A DNA stretch of 64,000 nt. Source: Hyphococcus sp. GTDB taxonomy: Bacteria > Pseudomonadota > Alphaproteobacteria > Caulobacterales > Parvularculaceae. Both the position numbers and the translations under genes were made by a program. A model generated the notes under the pieces. The model did no database searches, was not told the origin of the DNA, and saw only the letters and a list, made by a program, of their open reading frames with translations. The stretch is taken from assembly GCA_021776375.1 (NCBI GenBank), contig JAJFGA010000031.1:1-64000 (forward strand), in the 5' to 3' direction. Positions 50,477 through 58,941 of the stretch are shown here, piece after piece. How positions within the stretch are numbered: position 1 is the stretch's first letter; the number at the start of each line of letters is the position of its first letter.

Positions 50477-51574
50477 CTACTCCAACGCCGCCATCGCCTG
50501 AACGATACGGTTGGACTCTTCAATCGGCGGCAGGGAGTTGAGCGCCTCCTGATAATATTTGCGGGCGACGCCTTTTTCTTTGGCCTGTTCGGCGATCAAC
50601 GCACGCCCGACCAATGCTTCGTAATTGTCAGGCGTATATTCCAGCAAACGCGCCAGTGTAACGTCGCCCTGAACCACATCGCCCCGCGCCGCCGCACACA
50701 AGCCAACATCGACCATCGCGCCAAGCGCCCACGCATCCGCCTGCAACGCCGCGGCTGCATTGTTACAGAATGCGGAGGTCAGATCTTTTTTCAGAAGCGT
50801 TTTCACGCGCGCAGTGAAATCCACCTTAACCGGCTCAACCAGCGGCCGGCTTTTACGGATCGCCGGTTTGCGCACTTCGACGGAGGGCTCGATCGGCTGG
50901 ACCTTTGCGAGGATAACGCCCGCCGGCGGCGCCAGGCGTTCCGGCGCCGCGAGCTGCGCAAACCTTTTAAAACGCTCCGGCTCGCTCTCGCGCAAAACCG
51001 GCTTGGCCACCGGCGGCCCGGCGGCGTCTGAAGCGGCGACCGCTGAGGCCTGCTGCTCGGGTTTGCGTTGCTTGGACGGCGCCGGCGGCGGCGGATTTTC
51101 CTGCGCCGCGGCGACAAAAAACAGATCCAGGCACGCCGCATCACGCCCGCCGACCGTGCAGCGTTTCACACTCGTATGGCCGATGACGTTGTCTGTGCGG
51201 ATGCGCAGCATCGAGCCATCGCCTTGTGGGATGGCGCGAAGGCTTTGAACGCGCTTGCTGCGCCGGGAAAGATCTAGGATGAACGACGCATCAACGCCGC
51301 TCAGATAAAACGCCTCAGCTTCGCGTTTTTCCAAAATGCAGGCGCCGTCGCATAAAAACGCGATCCGGGTCTGGTTGCCGCGCTCGCCAACCTGAATATC
51401 CCCAATCGCCATGCGTGCGTCGGCCCCCTCGCCAACCGACGCCTCCGTGATAGAAGATTGAGGAGGTCCTTCAGGCGCTGCCGTATAGGCGACAGCCGCC
51501 ATGCCCGCAGTGGCGAGCATCCATGCACAAATGGTTGGCGCGAGAACGCGCTTTCTGAAAGTTATGGCCGCCAT
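50477..51574 (-). CDS. Hypothetical exported protein with TPR-like C-terminus
   Basis: N-terminal signal segment; C-terminal YTPDNYEALVGRALIAEQAKEKGVARKYYQEALNSLPP. Confidence 0.6.
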   Translation of the reverse strand: MAAITFRKRVLAPTICAWMLATAGMAAVAYTAAPEGPPQSSITEASVGEGADARMAIGDIQVGERGNQTRIAFLCDGACILEKREAEAFYLSGVDASFILDLSRRSKRVQSLRAIPQGDGSMLRIRTDNVIGHTSVKRCTVGGRDAACLDLFFVAAAQENPPPPAPSKQRKPEQQASAVAASDAAGPPVAKPVLRESEPERFKRFAQLAAPERLAPPAGVILAKVQPIEPSVEVRKPAIRKSRPLVEPVKVDFTARVKTLLKKDLTSAFCNNAAAALQADAWALGAMVDVGLCAAARGDVVQGDVTLARLLEYTPDNYEALVGRALIAEQAKEKGVARKYYQEALNSLPPIEESNRIVQAMAALE

Positions 51575-51733
51575 ACTTTTCGGGTGCCCAGCTGAAGGCC
51601 GTAGTCTCGCCGGAGTCGGGGGTAATCGTCAATCTAGGGACTTGGCGCAAAACAGCGCGCCTTCACGAAAAGCAGCTGTGGAAAAAGCCGGGCGCAGAGT
51701 GCGCCCGGCAAGAATCGTTGAGACAAGCCAAGG

Positions 51734-52879
51734 TTAATAGGTGCGATAAACCTGGCGGCTGCCTCGCTTAATATAGCCGTAGCCATAAGAGTCGTAGCAA
51801 AGCAGCGCGACTTCCTCATAGCGCCGACCGCGGCGATAGAAGGTTTGCGAGACCACATCGCAGTCATCGAGATGACGGGCTGAAAAAAGGTCATAGCCAA
51901 AGCTCACAAACAGCCAGCCGAGCGGGTCATAGCCGGAATTATAGTGAAACAGGTTATGAAACGAGCAGTAATACCCGTGCCCGCGGCTAGGGCCGTAACC
52001 GTGGCGGTAGTGGCGCCCGGAGTAAACCGCCGGATGCGTGTAATGGCCGGTGCGGTAATGGCTCCGGCTGCTCCTGCGGTGATCGGAGCGGCGGCGGTCA
52101 GAGCGACGATCAGCACGCCTGTGATCGCGGCGATGATCAGCGCGGCGGCGGTCACTGCGGCGATCAGCACGGCGGTGATCGCGTCGATGATCGGCGCGAC
52201 GGCGATCGGAGCGATGATCGGCGCGGCGGTGATCAGAGCGACGGTGATCTGCGCGCCTTTGGTCGCGACGATTGTCAGCGCGACGGTGGTCGCGGCGGCC
52301 ATCAGAGCTGCGGTGGCTATTGCTACGGTGAGCGTCGCTACGACGATCGCTGCGGCGGTTGTCGCCGCTGCGGCGATCGTTGCCACGGTTGGCGCGGTGG
52401 TTGTCAGCACGCCGGTGGTCGCGGGCCCGATCCGTGCGACGATGATCAGCGCGGCGGCTGTCACGGGTTCCTTGCGTGCGTGTAGCGTTGCGTTGGCGAC
52501 TGCTGCGTTGTTCCGATGAGCGACGACGATCCTGCCCGGCGGCCCTGCGGTCATTGCCTTGGCGATCCGACCGGCGTTGCTGTCTATTTTGCTGGGTTTG
52601 CGTCTCACGCCTTTGCGCGCCATTCGCGTTGCGGCGTCGCTCTTGGATCTGCGATTGGCGCTCTTGGCGTATGCGCCTATTCTCTCCGCGATCTCGCCGC
52701 TGGTCGGAGCGGCCGCCATAGGCGTCGTCGGCCTCAGGGTCGCTCAAAAGCATTGCGAGCTGAAAAGTTTCTACGGCCTCGGCGCCTGGCGCCTGATTTT
52801 CCGCCGCCTGCGCCGGCGCCGCCAAAATGGCGAAAACCAACATCAATGCTGCGACGAAGCCTGTGTTCTTAATATCCAT
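51734..52879 (-). CDS. Secreted Arg/Asp/His-repeat protein
   Basis: Signal peptide MDIKNTGFVAALMLVFAILAAPAQA; DRRxDHRRAD repeat array; Tyr/His/Gly-rich C-terminal domain with paired Cys. Confidence 0.75.
   Translation of the reverse strand: MDIKNTGFVAALMLVFAILAAPAQAAENQAPGAEAVETFQLAMLLSDPEADDAYGGRSDQRRDRGENRRIRQERQSQIQERRRNANGAQRRETQTQQNRQQRRSDRQGNDRRAAGQDRRRSSEQRSSRQRNATRTQGTRDSRRADHRRTDRARDHRRADNHRANRGNDRRSGDNRRSDRRSDAHRSNSHRSSDGRRDHRRADNRRDQRRADHRRSDHRRADHRSDRRRADHRRDHRRADRRSDRRRADHRRDHRRADRRSDRRRSDHRRSSRSHYRTGHYTHPAVYSGRHYRHGYGPSRGHGYYCSFHNLFHYNSGYDPLGWLFVSFGYDLFSARHLDDCDVVSQTFYRRGRRYEEVALLCYDSYGYGYIKRGSRQVYRTY
52076..52330. repeat. Degenerate short tandem repeat encoding RRADHRRDHRRADRRSD-type units
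   Basis: Recurrent gatcggcgcgg/gatcagcgcgg/cggcggtgatcag units; translated minus strand shows RRADHRRDHRRADRRSDR twice in succession. Confidence 0.75.
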
Positions 52880-53101
52880 CAAGGGCATTCGCTTCTCCTA
52901 GTTCGTCAGCGAGCCCCCTTAGCGCCCGCAAGCAATTTGCGATATGGAACCGGCTGCGTCAATGCATTATGGTCAATAGGGTGTGCGTAATTTGCTTGAA
53001 AAAAGGCGGAAACATGGCGATTGTGACGCTATTAAGACCGATGTCATGCGTATGCGGACAAATGGGGCGGAAATGCGGCGAAGCGCGATAATATCACAAT
53101 C

Positions 53102-54244
53102 ATGATGCAGCCATTTTCATTCCTCGAATTCTTCGCCGGCGGCGGAATGGCCCGTTTGGGCCTGGGTGATTCGTGGGCGTGTTTGCTGGCGAATGATTTC
53201 GATGCGCAAAAATGCGCCGCCTATCGCGCCAATTTCGGCGGCGATGACCTCATTGAAGCCGATATCGCATCTCTCAGTAAGAGCGACCTGCCGGCGATGC
53301 GCGCCGACCTGATGTGGGGCTCGTTCCCCTGTCAGGATCTGTCGCTCGCCGGCGCGCGCGGCGGCATTAACGCGAAACGCAGCGGCGCCTTTTTCGCGTT
53401 CCGACGCCTCACCGAAGAATTGCGCGCCGCCGGGCGGGCGCCGCATATAATCGCTCTTGAAAATGTCGCGGGATTGTTGACGTCAAATGGCGGGCGCGAC
53501 TTCGCCGTCGTCGTGGAAGCGATGGCGGCGCTTGATTATCGAATGACGGCGATGGTTCTCGACGCGGAAGCGTTCACGCCGCAATCGCGCCCGAGGCTTT
53601 TCATTCTTGGGTTTGGACCGGAGACATCGCCCGCCGCCTTACCTGCTGGCGACGCCGACGAAGTAAGGAAAAACGCCCCGCCGGCCCTTTTATCCGCTCT
53701 TGATCAGTTGCCCGATGCGACGCGCGAACACTGGCTCTGGCTGCGGCCCTTCGCGGCGGCGCGCAGGAACATCCGCCTTGGCGACCTTATCGATTGGGAT
53801 GCGCCGGATTGGCATTCGCCGGCGCAAACCGAAGCGCTTCTTGCCATGATGAGTTCTTCGCAACGCGCGCGGGTGGACGCTATTGCGCGAAACGGCGCGC
53901 GGCGCGCCGGCGCCGGTTTCCGTCGCACGCGGACGCAGAACGGTGAAAGCGTTCAACGCTTCGAAGCGCGCTTTGATGGCGTTGCGGGGTGTTTGCGCAC
54001 GCCCGCGGGCGGCTCGTCGCGCCAGATCGTCATCACGATTGAAAACGGCGACGTGCGAACGCGCCTGATGACCTCACGCGAAGCGGCGCGGCTGATGGGA
54101 TTGCCGGAGACTTACGCACTACCCACAAGCGCGACGGCGGCCCTCAAACTGTGCGGTGACGGGGTTTGCGTTCCGCTGGTGCAATGGCTTGGCGAAAACA
54201 TTTTCGCGCCGGCGCTGCAAAAGCGCGCCAGCAAGGCCGCATGA
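53102..54244 (+). CDS. C5-cytosine DNA methyltransferase
   Basis: FLEFFAGGGMARLGLG, GSFPCQDLSLAG (motif IV), ALENVAGLL (motif VI), QSRPRLFILGFG (motif VIII). Confidence 0.94.
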   Translation: MMQPFSFLEFFAGGGMARLGLGDSWACLLANDFDAQKCAAYRANFGGDDLIEADIASLSKSDLPAMRADLMWGSFPCQDLSLAGARGGINAKRSGAFFAFRRLTEELRAAGRAPHIIALENVAGLLTSNGGRDFAVVVEAMAALDYRMTAMVLDAEAFTPQSRPRLFILGFGPETSPAALPAGDADEVRKNAPPALLSALDQLPDATREHWLWLRPFAAARRNIRLGDLIDWDAPDWHSPAQTEALLAMMSSSQRARVDAIARNGARRAGAGFRRTRTQNGESVQRFEARFDGVAGCLRTPAGGSSRQIVITIENGDVRTRLMTSREAARLMGLPETYALPTSATAALKLCGDGVCVPLVQWLGENIFAPALQKRASKAA

Positions 54245-54663
54245 CCGCCAAGCGCCGCACGGATGTCTTTTCGCCCGAAAAACGCTCGGCGGTGATGCGG
54301 GCGGTCAAATCCGCCGATACAAAACCGGAAATCGCGATCAGGAAAGCGCTGCATGCCTTGGGGTATCGCTACCGGCTGCATGTGAAAAACCTGCCCGGCA
54401 AGCCGGACCTCATCTTTCCCAAACATCGCGCCGTAATATTCGTCCACGGATGTTTCTGGCATGGTCACAGTTGCAAACGCGGCCGGCGCGTGCCCAAAAC
54501 CAATACCGACTACTGGCTAGAGAAAGTCGCTCGCAACAAAGCGCGTGACAGGAAAAACACGGCAGCGCTCAAAAAACTCGGCTGGCGCATCATCACAGTG
54601 TGGGAGTGCGAGGTCAAAACGCTTGACCTCGCATCCCTGCCGATAAGGGCGCTGGACGCCTAG
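54241..54663 (+). CDS. vsr: Very short patch repair (Vsr) endonuclease
   Basis: DVFSPEKRSAVMRAVKSADTKPEIAIRKALHALGYRYRLHVKNLPGKPDLIFPKHRAVIFVHGCFWHGHSC; ATGA overlap with the methyltransferase. Confidence 0.95.
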   Translation: MTAKRRTDVFSPEKRSAVMRAVKSADTKPEIAIRKALHALGYRYRLHVKNLPGKPDLIFPKHRAVIFVHGCFWHGHSCKRGRRVPKTNTDYWLEKVARNKARDRKNTAALKKLGWRIITVWECEVKTLDLASLPIRALDA

Positions 54664-54686
54664 AGCCGCCCGGCGCCGATGGGGCG

Positions 54687-56558
54687 TCAGGGCGCTTGCT
54701 GCGCCGCAATCCACGCATCGACCCGCCGCTCCAGCACCGCCAACGGCAAGGCCCCGCCGCCTAGCACTGTGTCGTGGAAGCCGCGAATGTCGAAGTCATC
54801 ACCGAGTTCCGATTGCGCTTTTGCACGCAATTCGAGAATCTTCAGCATACCAATCTTATAGGAGGTCGCCTGGCCGGGCATTACGATATAGCGGCGCACT
54901 TCGGAGCGAATCTGGCCTTCGGCGGCCGGAGAATTCGCGATGAAATATTCCACCGCCTGTTCCTGCGTCCAGCCTTTGGCGTGGAGCCCGGTGTCCAGGA
55001 CAAGGCGGATCGCCCGCCAGATTTCCGTCGTCAGGCGACCAAAGTCGGAATAAGGATCTTCATAGGCGCCCATCTCTTTGGCAAGGAGTTCTGAATAAAG
55101 CGCCCAACCTTCTCCATAGGCGGTAAAACTCGCCTGATTGCGGAATTCGGGCAGGCCTTCGACTTCCTGCGCGATCGAATTTTGCATGTGGTGGCCGGGA
55201 TTGCCCTCGTGATAGGCGATCACCTCAAGCTGAGGCTTCGGCATCGCGCTCATGTCGGAAAGATGTGCATAGAAAGTGCCGGGACGCGAGCCGTCCGGCG
55301 TCCCAGGGAAGTAATGCTGAGCGCCGCCATCGCGTTCGCGAAACGCTTCGACGCGTTTCACAATCAGATCCGCTTTCGGCAACAGGCCGAATTTTTCCGG
55401 CAGCCGCTCTTTGATGAAAGCAAGATGGTCACGCGCTGATTGCAGATAGGCGTCTCGCCCTTCATCGGTGTTTGGGTAGTAAAACTGCTCGTCTTCTCGA
55501 ACGAAGCTAAAGAATTCATCGAGCGTTCCGTCAAAGCCGACCTTGGTTTTGATCGCCTCCATCTCGCCCTTGATCCGCGCGACCTCTGCTAACCCGAGCG
55601 CATGCACCTCATCCGGCGTCATGTCCGTCGTGGTGGAGAAAGCAAGACGCTCAGCGTAATAGGCTTCGCCATCGGGGAGCGAACCGACGCCCGTCGCGAT
55701 CTCCGGCGCATTCGGCCTTTCTTCTTCGACCCAGGCGATCAGTGCGTCATAGGAAGGTTTGAATGCATCGACGAGCGCGGCGCGCGCCGCCTCACGCAAC
55801 GCCCCTGCCTCTTCTTCCTCGACAGCGCCAGATTCAAGCAGCGCGTCTATTTTTGAGTTTGCATCCGCCCAGAGCGGCGCATTCCCCTCACCTTCAAACG
55901 GGGCGCCGGCGATCAGCGCGCGCGACTGTTTTAATACGCCGTCATATGCAAAGTCCGGCGCATGCACGCCTTCCGCAGCCGCCAGCTGCGCAAGTTCTAG
56001 CGCCTGGTCCAGCGCACGGGAGACGCCGCTGATACGTGTAATATAAGCGCGCATATCGTCGGCGGTCTCAACTTTGTGAAAGTTGATCAGGAAATTGGGT
56101 AGGAAAGAATGCACGCCACGCATCTGATGAAAGACGTAACCGCGCCTGCGAAATGGGTAGGAGGCCTCAGCCTGAGCCAATTGATAAAGCCAAATATCGT
56201 AGGAAGTTTTCGCCTCCGGCGTAAGCAGCGCGTAGTCAAAGCTTTCTTTCAGCTCCTGACCATTTTCGCGGCGCCAGGCGAGATGCAAGTCCTCAGCGGC
56301 CTCTGACAAGTCGTCGATCTTGTCATTGTCGTCCTTGCGGCCGAGAAACGTTTTGGTGACCGGCGAGAAATCAAGCTCTTCTTCCCAACGTGCCGCGAAC
56401 CATTCATTAAGCCGAGCGGTTTCCGCTGTGATCGCTTCAGCGCTTGGCGTAGCTGCGCTTTCTTGCGCGGCTGGGCCGACGCCCTGTTTTTCTTCGACTT
56501 GTTGTCCGCAGGCCGCCAGCGCGGCCGACCCGATCAAAGCAAGTAAATACAGACGCAT
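54687..56558 (-). CDS. DUF885 family lipoprotein (putative metallopeptidase)
   Basis: Lipobox [48 protein letters not shown]. Confidence 0.88.
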   Translation of the reverse strand: MRLYLLALIGSAALAACGQQVEEKQGVGPAAQESAATPSAEAITAETARLNEWFAARWEEELDFSPVTKTFLGRKDDNDKIDDLSEAAEDLHLAWRRENGQELKESFDYALLTPEAKTSYDIWLYQLAQAEASYPFRRRGYVFHQMRGVHSFLPNFLINFHKVETADDMRAYITRISGVSRALDQALELAQLAAAEGVHAPDFAYDGVLKQSRALIAGAPFEGEGNAPLWADANSKIDALLESGAVEEEEAGALREAARAALVDAFKPSYDALIAWVEEERPNAPEIATGVGSLPDGEAYYAERLAFSTTTDMTPDEVHALGLAEVARIKGEMEAIKTKVGFDGTLDEFFSFVREDEQFYYPNTDEGRDAYLQSARDHLAFIKERLPEKFGLLPKADLIVKRVEAFRERDGGAQHYFPGTPDGSRPGTFYAHLSDMSAMPKPQLEVIAYHEGNPGHHMQNSIAQEVEGLPEFRNQASFTAYGEGWALYSELLAKEMGAYEDPYSDFGRLTTEIWRAIRLVLDTGLHAKGWTQEQAVEYFIANSPAAEGQIRSEVRRYIVMPGQATSYKIGMLKILELRAKAQSELGDDFDIRGFHDTVLGGGALPLAVLERRVDAWIAAQQAP

Positions 56559-56642
56559 ATTCGTTCCCTCTCCATTGGCGCAGGCGCGGACCCTAGCGTG
56601 CCCGCTTTGGCAGCACAAACCGTTTAACGGTCGGGCAGCAAA

Positions 56643-56669
56643 CAAAAAGGCGGCGCCATCAGCGCCGCC
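56643..56669 (-). terminator. Rho-independent terminator downstream of the acyl-CoA dehydrogenase gene
   Basis: Minus strand GGCGGCGC-TGATG-GCGCCGCC-TTTTTGTT. Confidence 0.88.
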
Positions 56670-56699
56670 TCGATTTAGTGTCCCGGTGCGTCAAGTCGC

Positions 56700-58484
56700 C
56701 TAAAACGCCTCCGCCGGCAGCGCCATCATCGAATCAGCGCCGGCCTTGACTTTCTCAAGATGGGCGGCGGTGTCCGGCAGCATCCGCTCAAGGAAATAGC
56801 GTCCTGTGATGAGTTTGTTTTTGTAAAAATCATCGCCGGAATCTTTTTTCTCAAGGGCGGCTTTCGCCATCTGCGCCCAGGCGAATGTAAGGCAAGTGAG
56901 CGCAAAGAGATTGAGGTAATCCATCGAGCTTGCGCCGGCATTGTTGAAGTTCTGCATGGCGTTCGCGCCCATCCACTGGGTCGCTTCGAGCGTGCGTTCT
57001 TTCGCCGTGGCGAGACCGTCAAGATAGGGTTTCAGGTCTTCATTACCCTGATTGTCGCTGGTGAATTCGTCGATCTCAGCGAAATAGGTCTGCCAGGCGC
57101 GCCCACCGTCTTTCATTAGCTTGCGGCCGACAAGGTCGAGCGCCTGAATGCCATTGGCGCCTTCATAGATCATGGCGATGCGTGCATCGCGCACAAACTG
57201 CTCCATGCCCCATTCCTGGATATAACCATGCCCGCCAAGCACCTGCTGCGCGTTGGTGGCGTGCGCATAGCCCTTATCAGTGAGATAGGATTTAAGGATG
57301 GGCGTCATCAGGCCCATATAGTCGTCCGCCTTCTGGCGGGTCGCTTCATCTTCAGCCTTGCTGTGCAGATCACCATGGAGCGCGGTCCAGTACATCCAGG
57401 CGCGCGCGCCTTCGATGAAGGCGCGTTGATCCATCAGCATGCGGCGCACATCAGGGTGAACGATAATCGGATCGGCGGATTTTTCCGGCGCCGCGGGTCC
57501 TGTCAGCGCCCGGCCCTGCAAGCGGTCATTGGCGTAGGCTGCGCCGTTTTGATACGAGACTTCCGAAATCGCCATCCCCTGCATGCCGACGCCGAGACGC
57601 GCTTCGTTCATCATCGTGAACATCGCTTTGAGGCCCTTGTTCTCCTCGCCGAGGAGATAGCCGGTCGCGTCGTCGTAATTCAGAACGCAGGTGGAGTTGG
57701 CGTGAATACCCATCTTTTCTTCGATGGATCCGCAGGCAACGCCGTTGCGCGCGCCCAGCGAGCCGTCATCGTTGATCATGAATTTCGGCACGATGAACAA
57801 AGAGATGCCTTTGACGCCCTCCGGCGCGCCTTCGATCCGCGCCAGGACGAGGTGAATAATATTGTCTGTAAGGTCCTGTTCGCCGGCGGAAATAAAGATC
57901 TTGGAGCCGGTGATCTTGTAGCTTCCATCGCCTTGCGGAACCGCCTTGGTGCGAAGAAGCCCGAGATCCGTTCCACAATGGGCCTCGGTGAGGTTCATCG
58001 TCCCGCCCCATTCCCCAGAAATCATATTCGGCAGATAGTTTTGTTTCTGTTCATCTGTGCCATGGGCGTAGATGGCTTCCGCTGCGCCGCGCGCCAGACC
58101 GGGATACATCCCGAACGCCATATTCGCCGCAGACATCATTTCGCCGACAGCAACGCCAATGAGATAAGGCAGCCCCTGCCCGCCATATTCAGGATCGAAG
58201 GAAAGCCCCTGCCATCCGCCTTCCTTGTAGGCTTCATAGGCTTCTTTGAAACCCTTCGGCGTGGTCACCGAGGCGTCATCATGACGGACGCAGCCTTCCT
58301 TGTCGCCGGACTGGTTTATCGGGTGGAGAACATTCGCCGCTAGCTTACCGCCTTCTTCAAGGATCGCCTCAACAAGATCGTCAGAAATATCTGAAAAGCC
58401 TGGCAAATTTGAATATTTGGAAATCTGCAGCACGTCATTCAGAACAAACTGCATGTCTTTGATCGGGGCGGCGTATTCGGTCAT
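56700..58484 (-). CDS. Acyl-CoA dehydrogenase (about 595 aa, extended C-terminal domain type)
   Basis: GGTMNLTEAHCGTDLGLLRTKA, ITGSKIFISAGEQDLTDNIIHLVLARI, QVLGGHGYIQEWGMEQFVRDARIAMIYEGANGIQALDLVGRKL. Confidence 0.94.
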   Translation of the reverse strand: MTEYAAPIKDMQFVLNDVLQISKYSNLPGFSDISDDLVEAILEEGGKLAANVLHPINQSGDKEGCVRHDDASVTTPKGFKEAYEAYKEGGWQGLSFDPEYGGQGLPYLIGVAVGEMMSAANMAFGMYPGLARGAAEAIYAHGTDEQKQNYLPNMISGEWGGTMNLTEAHCGTDLGLLRTKAVPQGDGSYKITGSKIFISAGEQDLTDNIIHLVLARIEGAPEGVKGISLFIVPKFMINDDGSLGARNGVACGSIEEKMGIHANSTCVLNYDDATGYLLGEENKGLKAMFTMMNEARLGVGMQGMAISEVSYQNGAAYANDRLQGRALTGPAAPEKSADPIIVHPDVRRMLMDQRAFIEGARAWMYWTALHGDLHSKAEDEATRQKADDYMGLMTPILKSYLTDKGYAHATNAQQVLGGHGYIQEWGMEQFVRDARIAMIYEGANGIQALDLVGRKLMKDGGRAWQTYFAEIDEFTSDNQGNEDLKPYLDGLATAKERTLEATQWMGANAMQNFNNAGASSMDYLNLFALTCLTFAWAQMAKAALEKKDSGDDFYKNKLITGRYFLERMLPDTAAHLEKVKAGADSMMALPAEAF

Positions 58485-58749
58485 GGCGTTCCTCGGTTCT
58501 TGATCATCCAATGTTAATTGTCGAAATGGCCATAGCGGCCTGAAAGCAGGACGTAGCTCCTAAAGGGTGAGATTAGAAACGGCATCCTAACAGTTATACG
58601 GGAGTTGATAACCACTGCAGGCCAAACGCGCCATTGCGCGCACTGTTAATTCCCGCCAATTTCGGCGCCTATGGCGCACAGAAGGGTCCAATGCGTAAAA
58701 TCGAGCAATATTTCTCCCCAACAGCAATGAAATGAACCCGCCCGGGGCC

Positions 58750-58773
58750 GAATCGCCGTTAAGGTTTCGTTAA
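58750..58773. promoter_or_regulatory. CcrM site (GAATC) followed by a perfect CtrA box
   Basis: GAATC at 58750-58754 and TTAA-GGTTTCG-TTAA at 58759-58773, about 170 bp upstream of the PodJ-like gene. Confidence 0.55.
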
Positions 58774-58941
58774 TAGTCGGCAATTGTGATGTCGCAAGCT
58801 GTTCGAAGCGCCGTGGCGGCAGTAAAGCTTTGCCAGCAATGCAAAGCGCTTTAACAGCTTAATGTTAGGTCCCGGCATTGACAGCGCCGCGACCGCTCTA
58901 ATTCGGGGGAATAGGCCCTCGCGAAAGACGGGTACCTTAAG

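Noticed and set aside
50380-50480. Short dyads (TCCCGGTTTCCATCGGGA; TAGAGC-ACGAAAG-GCTCTA) after kynU
   Set aside because: Short stems without a clear T-tract; could be weak terminators but not supportable.
52076-52450. Possible CRISPR array from the regular repeats
   Set aside because: Repeats are very short, contiguous, degenerate and in a coding frame, with no unique spacers and no cas genes.
51904-52719. Overlapping Ala/Ile/Val/Thr-rich ORFs in other frames (51904..52719 minus, 51944..52519 plus)
   Set aside because: Products of the tandem repeat being open in several frames; only the 51734..52879 minus frame has a signal peptide and a structured C-terminal domain.
57228-58343. 371-aa plus-strand ORF
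   Set aside because: Antisense to the acyl-CoA dehydrogenase gene.
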